A stretch of DNA of 64,000 bases, from positions 22,936,922 to 23,000,921 of the forward strand of contig RSEF01000004.1 in NCBI GenBank assembly GCA_003993805.1, read 5' to 3'. Positions 27,127-41,618 of this stretch are shown here, one piece after another. The notes under the pieces were generated by a model. It had not been told where the DNA came from and made no database searches. It saw only the letters and a program-made list of their open reading frames with translations. The position numbers and the translations under genes were made by a program. The number at the start of each line of letters is the position of its first letter. Position 1 is the stretch's first letter. The DNA is from Himantopus leucocephalus (lineage: Eukaryota; Chordata; Aves; Charadriiformes; Recurvirostridae).

Positions 27127-30100
27127 AAGACTCCCAAGTCTCTAACTCTCTAGTGCCTTTACAGCACTACAGCTATCAGCAACTTACCCCTGGAAAAGGA
27201 GCTGTCAAGTAAATGCTTTCCTATTCACATCATGTGGTACGTACGGATCCTGAGCTGATCCATGCCTCATGATTGAGCAGACAGGTCTCTTCCCTGCAAT
27301 CAATGTCGATTAGAAACTGGTTTTGTGGTACTGACAATCTGTTGGGACTAAAATAAAATCTCCTAGACCCTCCAGTAATGAAAAATTACTTACACGAAAG
27401 GAAGAAAGAGTGCGAAAAGGATTTCAGACTCCTATTTATTACCTTTAAAATTGAAAAAAGGTTTTTTCTCCAGTAAGTAAATAATCCTTCTTTTTATTTT
27501 TGCTTTCATTAAGCACACTTTGATTGATTATGACCTGCAGTATCACAGTGGACCAGACTGGAACAGATCAGCTACTTCTGAAGAAGAAAAAAAAGCCTTG
27601 TCACTGGAGTGTGGAACAGAAGTGAGTCAAAGTGAAATCAGGTTAAAGTGTCATTCACCTGAATGAATCAAGTGCTAACAGAAGGTTGATGGTGTCAAAT
27701 ATCCTATTCTATAAACTGACCTTTTTAGGTTATTATCTTGGGAAAAGTCTGTATTTTCTGGGTAGCAAATATTCAGACACATATATGCTGTTAAGTGGTG
27801 GTATCTGCACAGGAAAGTAAGAGACATTTCTTCTCTCTTTCTTGTGTTTTGGCCACAATTCACCTGTTAAGATCTGTGATGCTCCATTGTCCTTGGCCTA
27901 GTGGGAATATGGTATAAGCCTGGCTAGTAAAATTTACACAGTCCGATAGTCGTTCCATAATGTAGCAGTTTCTTAATAACTTCACTGCATCGAGCTGTAA
28001 ACAAAATGTCAGCCAGTTTCTTATAATCATCATCTTCCTTACATTTGTAACTCTCTGCTCTAGTTTTCCATTTCAACGTGTTAATCTTTTATTCTGAGGT
28101 TCCCCTTCAACATGGAAGAGTTAACTGAATTTCCATAATCACATCTCATCACATTTCCATTTCAAATTATTGATAATTAGTGAGTAATGGAGGTAGACTT
28201 TCTCCTCCTAAAAAAGCCAAAGAGCCATGGTTCCTGAAAAGTATAATGAACTTCTCAGGGAAAAGAAGAAAAAATCCTTCTATAATCCCTGTCTGGAGTT
28301 CTTTAAAGTCAGTACAGTTTCCCTCCAGCTTGTAGTATCAGTGCTGGAGGAGATGGAAATAAGTGTCCTTCTGCTTTCAGTGACCAGAGATTTGTACTTA
28401 GAGGTAGATCATTCAAAATAATTGTATAATGAAAATATGGAAGTAAGTTGCTTGCAATTTGTAGAGAAACAAAACTGGGACAAATTTTTAAGAATACAGG
28501 AAACCTTCAGAGGTTTTTTCACCTTCTGTGAAGATCAGGCGTGAACCTGTGTGCTCTGTGGCAGAGGTAGGGGAGGCAGAAATCAAATTGTGGTTCCCAT
28601 GGCCAGCACACCTCAGGGCTGCAAAAGTAAGATTTGAGCTGAGAGTAAAAAGGCAGTTTGAATTTTAGCAAGTACTCTGGCTCAGGAAGGTAAACCAGAG
28701 ATAGAGGAAAGCACAATCAAATTATTTTTCAGGAAATATCCAGTCTCTGTAAACTGATTCATGGGATGAAGCTGGCAGCAGCCAGTGCATGAAAAAAAAA
28801 AAAAAAGTGCTGAGAGAGAAATTGAATAAGAATTTAAATTTACTGAACAAAGACACCCAGAGGCATCTATCTGGCAACATCTAGTCCCGTTGTGAAGGAA
28901 AAGAAGGCCATGTTTTCATAGCTAGGATGGGTGTGCTGTCTTGCTTTGTGGTCAATGCAGCTGACGTTAGGCAGAGTGGGCCGTCATTCAAAATAAATGC
29001 CTTTAGCTTTAGAAGACGGATTCTGGACACTGCAGAGGTTGTTTACATCCATACTCTGACTGTCTTCACAAATCTGGTGCCTTTGAAGCGTGGAAATCTT
29101 GGTCCTTGTAAATTAAAAAACAATACAGATGACAAATAGAGATCTCATTACACTAGTATATGAATTGTAAAGAAAAAATTCGCCTTGTAGAAAGTCCAGC
29201 AACGAAATAGTAAAAACAGAGGAAAGTACACCCCTTTGACTAATTTTGTAATTCCATGTGCCCTATCACCTTCCATTTTATTTAAAAAATATTATTTAAA
29301 CACACAGTATCTTTTACATCATCAGTGTAAGTCACTGTTATGCCACTTATTTATCCTTTTCTCTAGACAACAGGAAATGTTAGCTGGTTATGTCCACATT
29401 ACATTCCACATTAAATCCCATGATAAGTAACTCTAAATTTGAAACCTATATTACTTTGTACATTTCTCACTGAGGAAAAATGAATACATTTATTGCTTTA
29501 AAACAAGTATCTTTGAAGTATAGTTCACTAGAAGAATATGTCAAAATTTGTGAAATGTCACATATTCAAACTTTTATATAACCAAATATCTTACTAATAC
29601 TAGTCTTTTAAAAAACTCTTTTTATGGAAAATTTGCAGGCAAAACTGTTTTTAAAAGCAAGTTAGAGGTGGAAAGGATATAATTTTTATACAATATAAAG
29701 TGGGAGTACTTTTTTATTATTATCATCATAAAATCCTTCTTTTGAAGCACCAACTTCTCAAGAAAGTAGGAGAGATGAAGAAATGTGAACAGGTAAAGTT
29801 TTCCTGCTATGAAAACTAGGCTCTTAGTTAAACAGCCGAGGCATAAGAAGTCCTTGAAATTCAAACAGTATTCTGTTCTCCCCATATTAACAACAAATAC
29901 GTATAAAAGAATTACTGCTGGCTGTGGGGGGTTTTCACCTAAAGGCTGACAATTTTAATCTGAAAACTTGTCACACTGATATAATAAAACTTGTTGGTTG
30001 CTTACAGCAGACAGTTCTTAGTTAAGTTCTGTTAGTATAATCTGGTTTACAAAGAGAAAATTCTGGAGGGACTCCTGACAATGTTGGAAGCTTGCTGCAG

Positions 30101-32518
30101 CTCTTGCAACACTGATGCTCGACTGCAGAGCTGGCACAGCGTGAACCACAGGCTGGCTGAGATGCACCACACAAAGCAACCATATTTTTTTTTCCAGACA
30201 TTTCGAAGCCACGCTCTTTTTCAAGCTCCTCTTCCTTTCTGAACCATCATCAACTGACTGCCTTGATTCTAAATAGGCATCCACCAGCTTATACATTCAC
30301 ATACACAGTCGCAGATGGTTCAGAGCCCAATCTATAATCTACTGTAAGAAAGCTGAGCTGATTTAATAATGACCACTATGAAATATCAGTACAACCCACA
30401 CTGAGTGGATTAAGGAATGGCCAACTGACAGCCCTCAAAAACATCTGTCAGTGAGGAAACTGCCTCAGAACAAGGATTTTTGTCTAGTAGGTATACACAG
30501 ACTTTTTGATACAACTCTTACCAACACAAAAAAAAAAATCCGTCCTCATAATATTTGTGAATGTCTCAAAACTGAAACCTGCACCTGCAGAAGGTCACGG
30601 TAGAATTGAAGTGTTAAGTCCCAGATTATGATACAAAATGCTGATCTTGCTAGGGCTAAAGAAAATCTGACCTTGAAGATCTTCAAGTGATATTTTAACT
30701 TTAAAGTTTCCAAGATGTGCAAGGTCTGCCTTTTTCCAGCTGGCCCCTTTCTAACTACCCTGATATCTATTTTCTATTTCGGACTACTCGAAGTCTAGAA
30801 ACCAGCATGGCTGTGACACAGTGGTTACAAAAGACCACTCACAAAATGTAGTTACTGCTACCCACCATATGCAAAACTGATTAAAACCTGTTTAATGCTA
30901 TATGCCAGAGTTGATAATGCCAAATTAAAAAAAAAAAGAACTTTAATGATTTGGTATGATAAAGTGCTGAGAGATTTGTCTGATGTAAGTCTATCTCAAT
31001 GATTACTTGTAGTGTGACTACTTTTGAGGTTTACTTTAAGTAAGGTAACATTTTAGCATGACATGCTGGTTTTTGTTGTTGATAGCTATGCAATTCTGTT
31101 TCACTTGTTGTTTTAATTGGAATGAAGCAAATGTGACTTCTCATGCTATTTACATTTTTTGTTTACTTCCAAAAAATCTCTCATGCCTATACTTGTAAAA
31201 GGTTGCAAACTAATACCATCTAATTCCATGATAGTGAGGCCTCAGATTTATCTAATTTGTTTTCAGAGAATATTTGCTTTACTGATCTCCCTTATACAGG
31301 ACAGATGGCATTACACAAAAATGAACTCTGGGTACATTTTCCTGTCTACTATACCACTGACTTTCAGAAATGGATGTTTGGTTTCATATAATTACTCTAC
31401 AGATTTTTCTAATGATTACACTGAAGTTTTATCTGAAGTATCTGGATGTAAGACATTAACAGAACACGTTTTGCATAACATTATTTTCTGTTTCAATATG
31501 CCTTTATCTTCCCAATATTTATTTTTGTGTCTGGTATCTCTCTTAAAGGAAGAAAGGTTAACCAGTTATTAATATGTCTTTGTGCCTTTCATAGGCAGTA
31601 ACAGATGTATAATATTTATTTTTATTTTTATTCCAAAAACTCTGAGATTCTTCATCCAAGATGCAATAGAGTCTTCAAAAGTTTTATTTACTGCCTATCA
31701 TTAACCTAAGGATAATAGGCACTTGTGATTCTCCTCAGAAATTCTGAAACTGCAGTTAATAAATCTTGCATCTGTCTAACCTTTTAAGTACAATTTGGTC
31801 ATGATGCATAAAATTAAACAAAACCACCCCAAACCAGGCTTAGAAGCTCCCTTTACATTTTTATCTGCAGACATTAAGGCAGTACTTACAGCAGAGGGGG
31901 AAAAAAAACCCACAACCCTTCAGTGAAGAAATCAGAGACAAGAAATGTGTGTAACTTGCTAGTAGCCATTAACAGTGATGCCATTGGCTTAATATTGCAC
32001 GCAGTTTTCTGTGCCAGAAACATCTTTCTGGCATTCATTTTCAGGTAAAGTGCAATGTTTGTTAAGCATTTCCCTCATAGCTGTTCCACTCCATCAAGAA
32101 ATATCTACGTATCCTATCAAAACTGTTGAAGGCACTTTATATTGCATATACGTTCAGTTTTTACTGGATGGGTGCATGATTGCAGTGTCTGTCTTCAGAT
32201 TCTATACAACTCCCTTTGCACAATTCTCATTAAATCAAGAGATAAACAGAGGGGCTCATACAGTCAGTATCAGTCATCAAAGTCTTCACAGAGCATCAGG
32301 GACCTCCTGCCCTTCTCCAGGGAAATCAGTATCTGAGGTAGCAGAACTTTGTAGCGAGAAGCAGTGGAGGCTATGTAAAGGGCTATTCAAATTTTTAGTA
32401 TTTTCCTGTCTGAGCAGGGTCCGCTTATTATTTTGAGCCCTCTGCTTATTATATAAGACCACACTTCCACAGACAGTGGAGCAGAAGCAACAGCTTGCTG
32501 CTGCTAAAAGGAAGAGGT

Positions 32519-32597
32519 TTCACTCCCTCCTTCCTCCTCCCTATTTCTCCTTTTCCCTTCTTCCTCCTTCCCTGCCTCCCCTCTCCTCACCGCCCCA
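32519..32597. repeat. Near-pure polypyrimidine tract
   Basis: About 80 bases that are almost entirely C and T on the plus strand, with CTCC, TTCC and CCCTCC blocks. It falls in non-coding DNA and could adopt a triplex (H-DNA) form. Confidence 0.8.
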
Positions 32598-35500
32598 CTG
32601 CTGAAAGCCAGCATGTCCTGCCTTCTCCCTTGTCCTGCATCTACAGCACTTTGAAATCCTCACTGTCTCAATTTACTTCATTAACCTGGCAGAAAATTGC
32701 CTGGCTTTTGCACAGTGTTGTATGTCCTCAGTTTTAACAAGTTACATGGACACAAAAATTCAGTAGGTTGTTGGAGCTGGCACAAAATGAAGTGTGAGAC
32801 CACAGGGCCAGGAGTAGGGAAGGGCTATAGGCAAAGGGAGCAGGACCTCTTCTTCCTGGCAAGAGGGTGACGTGACACCAGGTCAAAAGATTTTAAGGGA
32901 TGTAAACACCGGGCTCAGGGCTGCCGCCCCAGCAGGGAATGGGCTTCTTGTAGGTGCTGTGTCATGAAAACTCAGTGGATGTCTTGCGTACTGCAAGGTG
33001 TGAAAAACAGCACAAAGTGCTTAAACTGCCTCCTTCATCCCGTTTTATAAAATCAAAGCCTAAGTGTTTATAACTCTGTAAACATACTTGTAATTTAATC
33101 AGGTGACAGTGAACTATATGGGTAACATCACTGAAATACATGCTCTAGATTATCTCTTTCAGCACTCTTGTTATCTCTTCAGAATCTGGTACGTATCCAC
33201 AGAGATATTGAAGAGAAACAGGAATAGTACACAAATGCCTAATGACCATGAAGTAGTATGGTGCTGTAGTAGTATGATTGTAATGGTGTAAGGATATTTG
33301 TTACATGGGACTGTAAGAAGAGAAAATGTTTGTCCTTAGATCAACTACTATTGCTGAAATAATGCAATCCCTTTTTAAGGGGTCACCCAGAATACCTTGA
33401 AAGGGGAACAGCAGGTAACCACCTGCAATATTTGTGTTCAAAATAAACACATCTATTTCCCCTGTGTTGCAAAGGCAAGTCAGAAATATTTTGTAATTCA
33501 CTGTGTTAAAAGCAGCACAGACAGCAATACTTTCAGCAAGTTCTTACCATGGCCAGGATCTTGCAAGTAGGTCACAGTTTAATACCACTAATGTAATCTC
33601 TGTTTTGTGCCTGAGGCTGGACTCTGATTGTTGATTTAATGTCTCGTTCAAACTTGATACTTACTACTTACTAGTGGGGAACTGGAAATCTGAGATGGGA
33701 CCAGAGCTGAAAGGCTTTTGGCATCTTGTACTAGTTTCTTCAGGATTCAGTGAAGACATCTACTTTCTAATCAGATTTCTTCTAATTTGAAATGACAAAG
33801 TTTGCCATTTATTGCCAGAAAGAACATGGATTAGTTTCAAAAGTTTTGACAAATATTTTTCAAGAAATCTTTTCTTGGAGTAAATTGAAGAGGAGACAAG
33901 GAGAGTAATAAAATAGCTGTTTATTTTGCACCTAGTTCAATATATGATGAGATAATTGCATAGTTCACCTACACTCGTGAGCAATCGGTGCTTAGTTTTG
34001 GTGGCTGATCGGTGTTATTTACACAAAAGAGCTCTTCTGCATGTGATTTTGCCATTCTTGCTGGCAAAGGGTAGAAAACAATCTAATCCTGTAAATCGCA
34101 TTAGTCATTTATGGCGGTGGGATTATTCTGACCATACGTCAGACTTTGCAATTTTTCTCCAAATCCTAGTCCTCTTTTGGCCCCGGTTTTGGAAATAGGA
34201 TGTCTGTAGCCTTTGGTGACAGTGAACTACAGATGAATCTATGGTTATTTCTAACTCACAAGTGTTTCAGTGATGCATTTGGATACATGGTGTCTCAGCT
34301 TCTGTGACAGACAAGCTAAGGACAGAGATGAGAGGCTCTCAGCTTCAGAGCAGGGAGTCCCAAAGCTCTGAAATACTGTCTGTAATGCTATCGATATTAG
34401 GGCCTGTACTTTAATGGCATAGGCTGTGAATATGGCTCTCCAGGCTATGCTCCAGAAAAGGACATCCAACTCCCAATCTAGGAACAGTGCATATTTGCCA
34501 GACTAAAATATTTCTGCCAAGCATTGGGTTTTTTTGTTTCACAACAGCATCTAAGAAACAGGGTTGGGATTCAGTTCACAGAGCATGATATATAAACACA
34601 GATGATGATGTGTGTGGTGTATGTGCTCCAGTTACAATGAAGACCTACTCAGTGGTGGAAAAAAACCCCAGCATTTATGTCAGGGTGAACTGAGCTTTTC
34701 TCTTGACTGTCTTGCCTAGATAGCTGTCACTTACCAAGGGAGTGTAGACAATTACAGGTAGATAGCTAAACTCAGGTGTTTTAATCCTCCCCCTCCCAAT
34801 GTAACCTCATGAAACAGAGAGGAAAAACGGTAGAGAGATGTCCATGGTACAAAACTAGTGCAAGCCAGTTTGGTGTCTCTGAGTCAAGCTGCTGTCAACG
34901 GCAATAAAACTGCAGACCTCATCGCTGCCCAGTCAGCACACCCTGTCTGTAGCCCTAACCTGGAGGGACTGACTCTGAGCTGAGGAAGCAGTTTCATTTT
35001 CCTTCCTATACTCCATTGAGACTGCCAAACCCAGCCCAGCTGTGAAGGTGCCTTTATGATTCAGACCGCTTTCAACAAAAAGGACCAGGATTTATTAGGC
35101 TCGTTTGGTCATTGTTATCTTAAAATACTGAAGAAACAATGAACCACAACCAGCCTTGGCATGAGTAAGTACAGCCTGCACAAAAATAACTACTGGCCTT
35201 CTCCCTGCAATTCAGTGTGCGTCCATTCATCAGTAGGCTTTGTCTTGTAGCCAGTTTGGAGCTCATGGGCTAGTGTTACAGTCCAAACCAATTTTGATTA
35301 GTTGGGTTTTTTTCAAATCAGTTGCTGTGAGACAATATGAAGTAATTTACTGAAGTCCCAGTGTTATACGTATACTCTAGATATACCCCAGCCACTAATC
35401 CCACAACCTTATTAAAAAACATAATAGAAAAGAAAAAACAACAAAACCACAGACTGCTTAGAAAGCATTTTGGGGTGGTTTTTTTTTTTTTTGCAATCAA

Positions 35501-36015
35501 ACACTCCTGATAATTCAGAGGTCAGATTTTATTTTTAATACTTTTCCATTATTTGAACCTGAATAGAATGAAGACCTATAAAACGTAATAACCAGGAGCA
35601 TTCTTTCTTGTCTCTATAAAGAGAAATACCTCTCTTGCTTTTGTGTGTGTGCATGAATATATAGTTTTCTGTGAATTTCCAAAAAGAAGCTCCATTAGTT
35701 CAGTAATATCTCTCCTCCTTCTGCAAAACCTGGATATTAACATTCTCTGGGAATATTAGACTAATTAAAATTAGATCAAAATAATGTGAAAAAGGAAATG
35801 TTTATTCTCTGACTTCACAGTATTCATATAATACTTCCATTTTCTTCCCAGAAACTGTAGCTTTTTAGCTAATCCATTTTTCTGTTTGAATTTGAATCTA
35901 AAACTATTACTTCCCCTCACCCAAAAAGGTTTCGCAGTAATCACTGTTGCCAGTCTCACAGTAGGCTTCTGCAATTTTATCCTTGATTTCCCTGTAAAAG
36001 GACTAGCACCCTTAG

Positions 36016-36038
36016 ATGTGTGTGTGTGTATATATATG
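36016..36038. repeat. Short compound TG/TA microsatellite
   Basis: TGTGTGTGTGTG passing directly into TATATATATG. Non-coding. Confidence 0.9.
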
Positions 36039-36654
36039 TTTGGTTAAATATATCACTTCTCAAATTAAGTTACAAGCAGGTGTTAGAAACAAGACTAGAA
36101 TTTTCTTGTATCTCCCTTCATTATTGAATTGTCTCCTTTCTGATTTCCCTTTTTCTATATTTAAAAAATGTTTATGTATACATTGCAAAAGGAATATCTC
36201 TGCCTCTCAAACACGAGTTCGTTGTCGGTATTAGGCGTGTATTCTCTGGTAACACTTGCAGTTTCACACATTATGTTAACATGCCCACTACCTTGGAGAC
36301 CAGCAAAACCACCACAGATCTAAGCCTTGATTCTCCTTCAGTCAAGGATAGAGACTGCACTCACCAATGAAACTGTTGACTAACAGAGTAACTCCTTGGG
36401 TAGGTATGGTATTAGTAAGTTACACTTGTTTTGTTAAATCAATGACTTTGGCAGACAGGCTGATAGTAGGTACATCACAAAGGTGAAAGAGTAGCAACAA
36501 CAGTCTTAACTATGGTAACAAAAGCTGCCTGGGAAGACAGGATTTTCCGCCATTCTACAGATGAACTGAAACCTGAGTTTCCCTGGGAGAATATAAAGAA
36601 GGCATCTCAAAACTTCAAGCAGGTACTCTTAGAAGCACAGGAGAAGGTCATCCC

Positions 36655-36754
36655 NNNNNNNNNNNNNNNNNNNNNNNNNNNNNNNNNNNNNNNNNNNNNN
36701 NNNNNNNNNNNNNNNNNNNNNNNNNNNNNNNNNNNNNNNNNNNNNNNNNNNNNN
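36655..36754. other. Assembly gap of 100 N
   Basis: Exactly 100 ambiguous bases, the customary placeholder for a gap of unknown length. The right flank contains ACAGGACACAGGACACAGAC, a short tandem repeat, which suggests the assembly broke in repetitive DNA. An open frame that appears to run through the gap does so only because N cannot encode a stop. Confidence 0.97.
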
Positions 36755-38772
36755 AGGGACGACGGGGGATACAGGACACAGGACACAGACCACCAAAAAA
36801 ACCACCGAACCAACAGGATAGAATCACAGTTCAGTAACTTGAATGATATCCTGGTAAATGCAACTGTATTTCTTCCTCTGACACAGTATTTTATGTGTTA
36901 TTTGCCAAGCCATTGAAACCTAACTTTTCACAACCGACCACTAAATGTAATCCCATCCTGCCCCACATTCCACCTCTACAATTTTATTCATCAGGTTAAA
37001 ACCTCTAGTACAGATTAAAAGCAATAGCAATGAGAGGCTAGTTATGGTCTTCATGGTCCACTGGACTACAAAAGACAAATTTAGCACTTGGCTTTCATGG
37101 TCATCTGCTAACAGCAACAGAATGTGAAAGCATTTCTGGATCTAAAGAGAATATCCTGTAGAAGTCTCTGAACTCTTTTCCATTATTTTTTTTCCCCTGG
37201 CCCTATTTCCATTTCCTCTTTTCCCTCTCCTGGACTTTTTGCCAGGCCAAATCTACTCTCTCCTACCTTCCCTTAGTTCTTCAAGCATGTATCCCCAGCC
37301 ATGCCCTTTTGTTTTCTTGTCCAGCCACTTTTACATTTTACATTCCTTTCCCAGAACTAGACTTCCTTCATAGTTCCATGTCCCACCTTGTGTTTCCCAT
37401 CTCCTCTTCATCTCATGGTTCACGCTCAGCCCACAATAGCTAAGACTGAGCTTCCCAAAGAAGAGTTGCTTTGCCCCTTGGTTGTAACACACAGTTCTAG
37501 CATAATTTACAAGTAATGAGAAACAACTGCAGGGAATTACAAAATAATTCCTTCAGTTGGGTTTCCAGATGTAAGAATAGTGTTTCAGACCACAAATCCA
37601 TCTAGCACAGTGGCCTTTATCCACAAGTAGATGCCAAAGGAAGAGTAAGAACAGGAAGCAAAGAAAGCGTATGCTTATCTTACTACGCTACCAACCTCCA
37701 ATTATTTTCAGCTGAGGGGATTTCTTGAACCTGATCTTATATACTTAAAAACTTCCACTTCCAAGTATCTTTCCCAGTCTCCGACTAAGCCCACAGAAAC
37801 TACTCAAACACACAGTGGCAATACAATGTACCACCTTTCTCTGCTCTGAGCATGGCACTCACTAGCTTTCTATGATGGTCCATCCTCCTCATATTAGAAC
37901 AAGTCAACCCCCATCCAGCTGATCTTCGCTGTTACATGCATCTAAACTCCATGCAGTAATTTGTAGCCCTCTACCACATCCTCAAACTACCTCTTTTCCA
38001 GGCTGAAGACAGCCCTAGCCTAACCAGTAGATGCTCATAAAACAACAGCATTCCCCAACACATAACCTGTCACTGGGAGGCAGAAAGACCACTCAACATT
38101 GAAAAAGTCAAAGCCTAGCAATTCTACCTGCCAGTGGTGAATTCCCACTCCCTGCAGAATCTTCAGAGAATTCACCTGTCAAGATGCAAAAAGCTCTTTT
38201 GAAGATGTACAGAATAGCTTCTGAAAAGCTGTTTCACAGAGGTTACACAAAAGACTCCTCCTGACAATAATACGGACCTCTCACCAAATCTGAAGATTTC
38301 ATTCTAGAAGTCATAAGAATGACTCTGAAACAGTTACGTATTTTGCTGAAATTAAAAAAGGTTTGAAGTAGATACCTGGCATAAGAGGTTACAGACCTCC
38401 CTGTTAACATTTAGGAAAGTAATATGCAACTTAAAAAAAAAAAAAGGAAGCAATTAAATATAAACACCATTGCTTGTATAAGCTATAAAGCGCTGAGAAA
38501 GAGAAAGTACCAGTTTCCAAAATGTTTAATTTTCTGATGGAAGCAAACTCAGCAGTTAAAAGGAAGTGAACCAATTAGACTGACTAGACTTAAAGAGATG
38601 AATAATTTTATGACAGCTACTACTGGCACCAAGATATAAACTTCATTGCCTGCAGTGACCGAGTTTAAGGGAGTGAACTCATGAAAAGAAAGACAAGATT
38701 AAACTGGCTAAAAATGTGTTCTACAGAGGGGAGCTCTATATTTTAAAAAGATGACATCTGAAAATTCCCTTT

Positions 38773-38785
38773 CCCCCCCCCCCCC
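38773..38785. repeat. C13 homopolymer
   Basis: A run of 13 C followed by AGCTC, in non-coding DNA. Confidence 0.95.
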
Positions 38786-41594
38786 AGCTCAAGAATCTTT
38801 TGCATATTCCAAGAAAGCCACTAAGCCAGTCTGGCTAGGTTAGTTGTAAAACAGCAGTGAAGGCACAGTAATTGAGATTTTATTTCAGTGCTATTCTAAC
38901 ACAAATTAGTTAGTTCTGGTTTACCACATGTGTAAGAATACATTTGTATTTGCAAATAAACTACATAACTAGCAGAGGGTATTTACACACATAGTCAGTG
39001 GTAGTCTATAGCATTATTTCTGAAAGTGAATCACAAACATATTTTTGTCTGTTCATAGCTAGTGCAGAGACAAACAGTGCCTCCTGAACCATCACTTAAA
39101 ATGCTCCCACAGACCCTGCAGCTAAGGCTTTGCTTGTTTTAAACCAGAGGAAAGAAAACAAGCAGTGCCAAGCAATATGCTTGATAGAACTAGCTTCTAG
39201 AACTGAATCCTCCTGATAATACTGATACTAATTTCAACAGATAGACAAGTAGATGGAAAAAGGCATAATTACAATACACTTTATGTTAACTTGCATTGAT
39301 CTCACTGGGACTATTTGCATGAGCATGTGTATAGCTGTTTACACAACCAGTGTAAATAAGGTTTCTACAATCAGGCTTAAAGCACTTCCCAGTACTTTTG
39401 CTGAAGCACTGTTCAGAGACACTGTAGTAAACTAAAGCACTCACTAAAAGCAAAAGGAAGGAATCATCAATAAAAGAAATGCAAGTTAACTATCAAACTT
39501 CAACAGCATTCTTATAAATGCACTATAATTAAATGCAATTAAGTCTACTTTAGAGATGGCTTTGGCAGTGTGAAAGAATAGTTTTAAATTTTATGTGCAG
39601 GAAATTATGCACTGCACTGTTCATATTTTGAAAGCACTTTACATGGTCAGAATTTAAAATACAACAAACATTCTGTGCTGTGCCTTTCAGAGGCACAAAA
39701 CACCTCAGTCTGGGAACAAGAAACAGCAAGCAACATAGTACTTGACATCACATTCATCAGTATTGTATCACCATAGTACTGGGCAGTACAAATATTAACT
39801 TATTAGAAATGCGAGTCAGTTAACTAGAACAGATAACACAGTAGCAACGCCACCCATGGCAAACAAAACATACATAATCCAGCATGACGTTAAAGTTTAC
39901 TAGATAACATGTGACCTTGCATATAAAAGAAAATTATTAAAAGGTATACAAAAACATCAGCAAAATGTTAATCCTGTTCAGAGCCTTTGCATAAACAAGA
40001 AAACCCACCAAACTCTGCAGTGTCACTACAGGCAGTGTTAGATTTTATCACCTACTGTACGTAACAGCCTAAGTCACTCCATCTTTGCATTTGAGACACA
40101 AATCATTTCTGCCAGTAGGACACATAACCATTCAAGTTTTCTTTAAAGAAAACTTCTTTTTGCATGTTTGTATTGAAGAACAATTTTCTGTCTCTCCTGG
40201 GCTACAGCTTTTCACATTGTTTCACGTTCCTCTCTTCCAGGCTTCACCCTGACGTGTTTGCACCACTCAAGCCTCAACCTTGAAGGGGTGCACCATCCCT
40301 TACAAACCAGGTTGTATTCTTAAAAATTATTCCTTCAGAATGTAAATATAGTCTTTTTGCAAATCTTGCAAGAGACTGTCCAAGACACATGTAAAAAAAA
40401 ACCCAAAAGAATATTCAAACCAGTTGTGTATCACACCACTATCTTTTATATTACAGACTGACATCTCATGGAATTTATCTTCCATTAACTTTGTCTCAAA
40501 ATTATTTCTAGAAATACTACTGTAGGAAAAGAAACATTAGAACTGTAACTACACAGCATGCCATAGTGTTTCTTTTGATAAATATATCTCAAAAAATCAA
40601 AATAAGCCATCATCAGCTTGACTGAAACATCTTTTTTTTAAAATCAAGGATATAGTAAGATAAGGAATTGATCTGGGTAAGGATAACTAGGCTGGTAGCA
40701 CCAAGGCATAGTTTTGATAACCTTCTTCTTCCACCTAGTGGCAAGAAGCATAAAAAACAAGGTCTTTGGGAGTGCAGTCATAAAATGTTTTCAAGCACCA
40801 ACTCAAAGATTCACTGATGTTACAAGGAGGCCAGAGTCATGTAGAATTCTTGTTTTCATGTTTAAGTCCACAAGTAATAAACATACTATCACAAGGAGCT
40901 TAGAAATGCACTTACAAGAGAATTCCTGAAAGAAGCCTAAGTTCTCTTTACAGGTCTTATTTTTCATTCATAAAGCTTAGTATTTTTGTTTTCCAGGTTA
41001 TTCAGTCTGACCATCTCATAAGTAAGAGGTTGCAACTATCCAAATCTGCATTCTGCCTCTACTGCTCAAGTATTCACTGAGAAGATTTGAAAATAAAATT
41101 GAAAAACATTACAGCAAGACTGCTTAGCATTTCATTAAACTTAAATTAAAAACATTAAAACAAATACCACAGTAGTATAAACTAAGAGAAGTAATTCTAT
41201 TGCCCTATAGACAGGGGGGTGGTTGTAGCAGAATATAAGAACTAAATGAAAGTTTCTGTTGAATTATCTGGCCCCAGTGGAAAAAAACATGCCTATTAGT
41301 ATTGAGCACTATGTAAGCAATAACGATTACCTCAACTGGAATTTTGAGTAAGAGCAGTGTTTTCAAGCTCACATTCTGCTTCTCTTTAGGATCAACATTC
41401 TCACAACAGAACCTACTGAATTAGAAAATGGATTAAACCAGAAGTGTGTTTTCAGAAGCAATGACAAGTTGATACTACGTCCTTGTGTTTTCAACTAACC
41501 CTGGTGTTAAACTTGGGGAAACTCCATCCCTTATCCTTTGTGCAGGATCTTCTCCTCAAAAAGGACAGGAACAGGGGAATTATTTCCCCAGGTT

Positions 41595-41618
41595 TAAAAA
41601 AATAAAAAAATAAAAAAA
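41595..41618. repeat. A-rich TAAAAAA tandem repeat
   Basis: Three imperfect units of T followed by six or seven A. Confidence 0.85.

Larger units (their letters stand above)
21312..36654. other. AT-rich intergenic DNA, no gene confirmed
   Basis: The longest open frames (137 codons at 31159-31572 and 141 codons at 32011-32436, both plus) have no family motif and an AT-driven composition. I see no rRNA, tRNA or transposon body. Microsatellites and a pyrimidine tract are listed separately. Confidence 0.6.

Noticed and set aside
31159..31572. 137-codon plus-strand open frame
   Set aside because: AT-rich and hydrophobic composition, no domain, no neighbouring exon; within the length expected by chance in 64 kb.
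32011..32436. 141-codon plus-strand open frame
   Set aside because: No recognisable motif and no splice partners. It overlaps another open frame, and the downstream pyrimidine tract is simple sequence.
37985..38025. CR1-like phrase CTCTTTTCCAGGCTGAAGAC
   Set aside because: Only about 25 bases resemble the CR1 consensus and the flanking sequence does not continue the match, so I did not call an element.
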